Positions 6,202-8,810 of a stretch of 8,810 nucleotides of DNA are shown piece by piece. Each line of letters opens with the position of its first letter. The first letter of the stretch is position 1. Position numbers and translations under genes: made by a program. Source of the DNA: JACPIN01 sp964367085. Its GTDB lineage: Archaea > Nanobdellota > Nanobdellia > SCGC-AAA011-G17 > ARS1403. The notes beneath the pieces were generated by a model. It did no database searches. It saw nothing but the letters and a program-made list of their open reading frames with translations, and was not told where the DNA came from. Where the stretch lies: assembly GCA_964367085.1 (NCBI GenBank), contig CAYIWL010000035.1, forward strand, positions 1 to 8,810. The letters run 5' to 3'.

Positions 6202-8528
6202 AGCTTAGTTTCAATCTCTTTAATCATCTTCTTGTAACCAATAACTCCTCCAAAAAGCTTCATTATTTCTAAAGGTCTGCCTAATTTGTTAATTGGTGAA
6301 ACTTTCAAGATTTCTGAGTTTTCCATTTCTTCGATACCTTCATCTTTATATTTTTCTAAAAGGACATCGATAACTTTTCTTGCCTTTTCTCCATATTTAT
6401 TGAAATAGGCATCTTTCTGAACCTTCAGCGCTCTTTGACTTCTTGTTAGAGGTTTTTGTCCATAAGCAATATGAGCAATTAAGTCGAAGGGATCATATTC
6501 TTTTCCATTAGAAATTTCTTCTCTTAAAGCATCAAGCAAAAGTCCCTGATTTTCAAGTTCTTCAATTATTACTCTTTTTTGATCTACTATGTTCCATTTT
6601 TGGATAAATTCGTTTAAACTTCTAAACTCTTTTTTTACATTCTTTTTAGTATAATCTATTAAGGATTCTGTAATAATCTTACCTTGCGAATCATGATATT
6701 GAACTCTCTCATTCACAACCTTGACCTCTGTTTCCTTGACGTAATATTTTTTGATATTTTCTTCCTCTTCTGTATAGGCTATACTAGGAGCTACCAAGAT
6801 CCGCTCCCCCTCTTCAAGTTCTTTTTCTTTGGTCGTTTGTTCTTTAACTTCTTGACATTCTTTTATCGTATAAATTTGAATAGGCTCGCCATCAAACTCA
6901 GGATCTGCAAATAAATTGGTGACGTTTCTAAAGTCCATAATGGTAAAGTAATGTTTACCATAATCTTCTCGTATTCTGGTTCCTCTTCCAATGATTTGCT
7001 TAAATTCAGTCATGGATTGGATGGGGGAATCTAGCACAATAAGCTTACACGTTTGTGCATCAACACCGGTGTTCATAAGTTTTGATGTTGTTACAATAAC
7101 AGGATATTTCGACGCGGGATCGATAAAATTGTCTATCTGTTTCTTTCCAATATTATCGTCTCCTGTGATTCTCATAACGTATCTTTTATCTTGCTTTACA
7201 AGGTCTGAGTTTTCGTTAACAAGTGCTCTTCTCATTCTCTCTGCATGTTCAATATCTACACAGAAGACAATAGTTTTAGAGAATCTATCTAAGTTCTTAA
7301 GAAACTCCGTGATCTTTTTAGCTACCACCTCTGTTCGTTCATCTATGACTAGTGTTCTATCAAATTCCCTATTAGTATAAACAAAATCAGGTATTTCATG
7401 CCTGAACTTATCTACTTCTCCTTTTTTAGGACGGTATCCATGGACATCCTTATCAAGTGCAATTTTAACAACCTTATAGGGTGCAAGAAATCCATCTTCT
7501 ATACCTTGTTTTAAGGAGTAGGTGTAGAGGGGCTTTCCAAAGTAGTCTATGTTTGACGTGTCTTTTGTTTCTTTGGGGGTAGCAGTCATTCCTATTTGCG
7601 CTGCTGACTTAAAATACTCTAAGACATCTCTCCATTGAGAATCAGATTTTGCACTCCCTCTGTGACACTCATCTACAATTATTAAGTCAAAGAATTCTGG
7701 AGAAAATTGCTTATAGATATTTCTTAGGTCATCTTCTCCTGAAACTGCTTGATAGAGAGCAAGATAGACTTCGTACGAAGGATCTGCTTTTCTATTGGAA
7801 ATTTTGGTGATAATCTTAGACAAAGGTTTGAGATCGTTGTTCTTGGGTTGATCAATGAGAATATTCCTATCTGCTAAGTATAATACTCTCTTTGCCAGAC
7901 CTGCCTCTCTTAATCTCCAAATTGTTTGGAAAGCCACGTAAGTCTTACCTGTCCCAGTTGCTAAGACAAGAAGGGCTCTTTTTTTACCCTTAACTATTGC
8001 TTCTATTGTCCTATTAATGGCAACTCTTTGGTAATATCTAGGTTGTTTGAATCCCGGTTCATAGAAATAATCAGCAGTCACAGTGTCTTCTATCTTTTCA
8101 GTAATCCCTCTGTATTTTTTGTATTTCTCCCATAGCTGTTTAGGAGTTGGGAATTCATCTAATGAAAGAGAGGTCTCTGTTCCTGCTTCCCTATCATGAA
8201 AAATGAATCCATCTCCATTCGAACTAAAAACAAAGTGCAGATCAAGTTTTTCAGCATATTCTAGACTTTGTTGCATTCCATCGCCAATTGAATGATTATT
8301 ATCTTTCGCCTCTATAACTGCCAAAGGAACATTAGGCTTATACTCTAAAATATAATCTGCAAAATTCCTTTTTCCTCTCTTTACAGTCTTACCTGCAACT
8401 ATTATTCTTCCATCTGTGAAGTATACATTCATTCTTACTTGCTTTTTATCCCATTTACCTTTATCAATGAGGGCGGGCGTAATGAAGTTAAGCTTTATTT
8501 CTTCTTCAGACATTTGCTTCTTATTCAT
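6189..8528 (-). CDS. hsdR: Type I restriction endonuclease subunit HsdR (EcoEI/type IB-like)
   Basis: HsdR provides ATP-driven DNA translocation and cleavage for the HsdM-HsdS complex. The 779 residues contain, in order: a PD-(D/E)XK nuclease (D58, then E73-A-K75) with QxxxY at Q87-Y91; the SF2 helicase core with Walker A ATGTGKT (190-196), DECH (286-289), MTATP (314-318) and QIIGRGTR (511-518); and a C-terminal helical domain (about 620-779) that docks on the methyltransferase. Length and the DECH/GRGTR variants fit the EcoEI-like group. All catalytic motifs are intact, so restriction is probably functional. The start ATG 8528 has no Shine-Dalgarno, but a TATA box lies about 25 bases upstream, so the mRNA may be leaderless. 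Unlike the common hsdR-hsdM-hsdS order, it is inverted and separated from hsdS by about 2.5 kb, allowing separate control. Confidence 0.96.
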   Translation of the reverse strand: MNKKQMSEEEIKLNFITPALIDKGKWDKKQVRMNVYFTDGRIIVAGKTVKRGKRNFADYILEYKPNVPLAVIEAKDNNHSIGDGMQQSLEYAEKLDLHFVFSSNGDGFIFHDREAGTETSLSLDEFPTPKQLWEKYKKYRGITEKIEDTVTADYFYEPGFKQPRYYQRVAINRTIEAIVKGKKRALLVLATGTGKTYVAFQTIWRLREAGLAKRVLYLADRNILIDQPKNNDLKPLSKIITKISNRKADPSYEVYLALYQAVSGEDDLRNIYKQFSPEFFDLIIVDECHRGSAKSDSQWRDVLEYFKSAAQIGMTATPKETKDTSNIDYFGKPLYTYSLKQGIEDGFLAPYKVVKIALDKDVHGYRPKKGEVDKFRHEIPDFVYTNREFDRTLVIDERTEVVAKKITEFLKNLDRFSKTIVFCVDIEHAERMRRALVNENSDLVKQDKRYVMRITGDDNIGKKQIDNFIDPASKYPVIVTTSKLMNTGVDAQTCKLIVLDSPIQSMTEFKQIIGRGTRIREDYGKHYFTIMDFRNVTNLFADPEFDGEPIQIYTIKECQEVKEQTTKEKELEEGERILVAPSIAYTEEEENIKKYYVKETEVKVVNERVQYHDSQGKIITESLIDYTKKNVKKEFRSLNEFIQKWNIVDQKRVIIEELENQGLLLDALREEISNGKEYDPFDLIAHIAYGQKPLTRSQRALKVQKDAYFNKYGEKARKVIDVLLEKYKDEGIEEMENSEILKVSPINKLGRPLEIMKLFGGVIGYKKMIKEIETKLYKS

Positions 8529-8548
8529 TCATTACCCAGTGTAGGGGG

Positions 8549-8557
8549 TTTTATAGA
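8549..8557 (-). promoter_or_regulatory. TATA box for hsdR, leaderless start predicted
   Basis: TCTATAAAA on the minus strand (8557-8549) is centred about 25 bases before the hsdR ATG at 8528, so transcription would begin at or next to the start codon. No Shine-Dalgarno sequence is visible between them, which agrees with leaderless translation. Confidence 0.55.
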
Positions 8558-8647
8558 TTTAACTTTAGAGGAAGGTCTAATCGTTTCCTTTCCCCTTGTA
8601 ACGAACCTTCTCCACCATTCCAAAGTATCCTTTCACTAGCGAAGATC

Positions 8648-8655
8648 TTTATAAA
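8648..8655. promoter_or_regulatory. Palindromic TATA-like box
   Basis: TTTATAAA is a perfect palindrome that could serve either strand. On the minus strand it is preceded by GGGAG (BRE-like) and would start a transcript near 8626, giving hsdR a leader of about 100 bases. On the plus strand it would start an RNA near 8677, inside the GC-rich segment that follows. Which direction is used cannot be decided from sequence. Confidence 0.4.
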
Positions 8656-8660
8656 AACTC

Positions 8661-8757
8661 CCTGTCTGGACGTAGAGAAAGCAAACTGATATTTCCGCCG
8701 TCCCACGAGAATGGACAAAATGGCGCGCTGCTGGTCCGGGCGTTTGGAAAAAGCGCA
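8661..8757 (+). ncRNA. GC-rich structured segment, candidate small RNA
   Basis: This roughly 97-base intergenic stretch is much richer in G and C than its surroundings, a known sign of structured RNA genes in AT-rich archaea. Possible stems are 8668-8672 with 8699-8703 (GGACG/CGTCC) continued by 8677-8680 with 8692-8695, 8713-8716 with 8734-8737, and 8740-8745 with 8751-8756 closing a GGAAA loop. The last stem includes a T8743-G8753 wobble that pairs only in a plus-strand RNA. I could not fit it to tRNA, 5S rRNA, SRP RNA, RNase P RNA or a C/D-box guide; no open frame of note crosses it. The predicted plus-strand start from the TATA box at 8648-8655 would fall inside the first stem, which weakens the case. 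Confidence 0.3.
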
Positions 8758-8766
8758 CTAAGCATA

Positions 8767-8776
8767 ATATTTAAAG
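8767..8776 (+). promoter_or_regulatory. TATA box for the gene entering the right edge
   Basis: ATATTTAAAG resembles an archaeal TATA box and is centred about 26 bases before ATG 8798, the spacing of a leaderless gene and the same arrangement as at hsdR. The sequence is also TATA-like on the minus strand. Confidence 0.45.
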
Positions 8777-8797
8777 GTAAAAGAGATAAAAAATATT

Positions 8798-8810
8798 ATG
8801 GAACAGATAA
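8798..8810 (+). CDS. Possible start of a further gene, 3'-partial
   Basis: ATG at 8798 begins a frame reading M-E-Q-I before the window ends. A TATA box about 26 bases upstream supports it as a leaderless start, and it would be divergent from hsdR. Only four codons are visible, so nothing can be said about its product. Confidence 0.3.

Noticed and set aside
6684..7380. Plus-strand open frames inside hsdR.
   Set aside because: They lie antisense within a well-conserved HsdR coding sequence and have no start signals or recognisable domains.
8577..8618. A 13-codon minus-strand ATG frame downstream of the palindromic TATA box, a possible leader peptide for hsdR.
   Set aside because: It is too short to judge, has no Shine-Dalgarno, and its relation to a real transcript start is unknown.
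8525..8632. A 35-codon minus-strand frame (possible TTG start at 8623) ending with a TGA that overlaps the hsdR ATG as ATGA.
   Set aside because: The overlap is suggestive, but there is no ATG or GTG start in a sensible place, two stops lie immediately upstream, there is no ribosome-binding site, and a frame of this length is expected by chance. It could be a gene remnant but I cannot support that.
8641..8810. A tRNA or other standard RNA gene in the GC-rich right-hand segment.
   Set aside because: No GGTTCRA T-loop, acceptor stem pairing, or recognisable rRNA, SRP or RNase P signature is present on either strand; only a generic candidate RNA is supported.
1..8810. Transposons, CRISPR arrays or integrase attachment repeats around the accessory genes.
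   Set aside because: I found no transposase or integrase gene, no regularly spaced repeats and no matching direct repeats bordering the hsdS-hsdR interval.

Overview
The window is an AT-rich, gene-dense piece of an archaeal genome. The archaeal assignment rests on BRE/TATA-like promoters (for example at 4389-4397 on the minus strand and 4433-4447 on the plus strand), a 9-base Shine-Dalgarno match (4479-4487), genes that begin about 25 bases after a TATA box as leaderless genes do, and T-tracts rather than bacterial hairpin terminators. The lysine- and isoleucine-rich proteins would suit an uncultured AT-rich lineage such as a DPANN archaeon, but the sequence does not settle the phylum.

The framework is a type I restriction-modification locus split into two opposed blocks. 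On the plus strand a tight operon runs hsdM (5' end outside the window) - a four-helix membrane protein with an HELGH motif - hsdS - a small membrane-anchored protein (1-3698). hsdR lies at the far end on the opposite strand (6189-8528) with its own, probably leaderless, promoter.

Between the two blocks sit two cargo modules. One is a minus-strand operon of three very small genes joined by ATGA overlaps: a minimal staphylococcal-nuclease-like protein, a 73-residue protein of unknown function and a 57-residue two-helix membrane protein (3705-4344). The other is a plus-strand pair, a winged-helix protein of 355 residues overlapping by 4 bases with a PIN-domain nuclease of 214 residues (4493-6201). 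The two modules diverge from a 148-base promoter region that carries an inverted repeat around the minus-strand TATA box and three TACTAT copies. The PIN gene converges on hsdR and overlaps its 3' end by 13 bases.

HsdM and HsdS would form the methyltransferase, and HsdR adds ATP-driven translocation and cleavage. I infer, without proof, that the accessory genes make this a composite defence locus: the membrane metalloprotease could act on restriction subunits or membrane partners, and the wHTH-PIN pair could be an autoregulated toxin-like or guard module. The right edge (8529-8810) holds hsdR's control region, an unusually GC-rich segment that can fold into hairpins and may be a small RNA, and the first codons of a further plus-strand gene.
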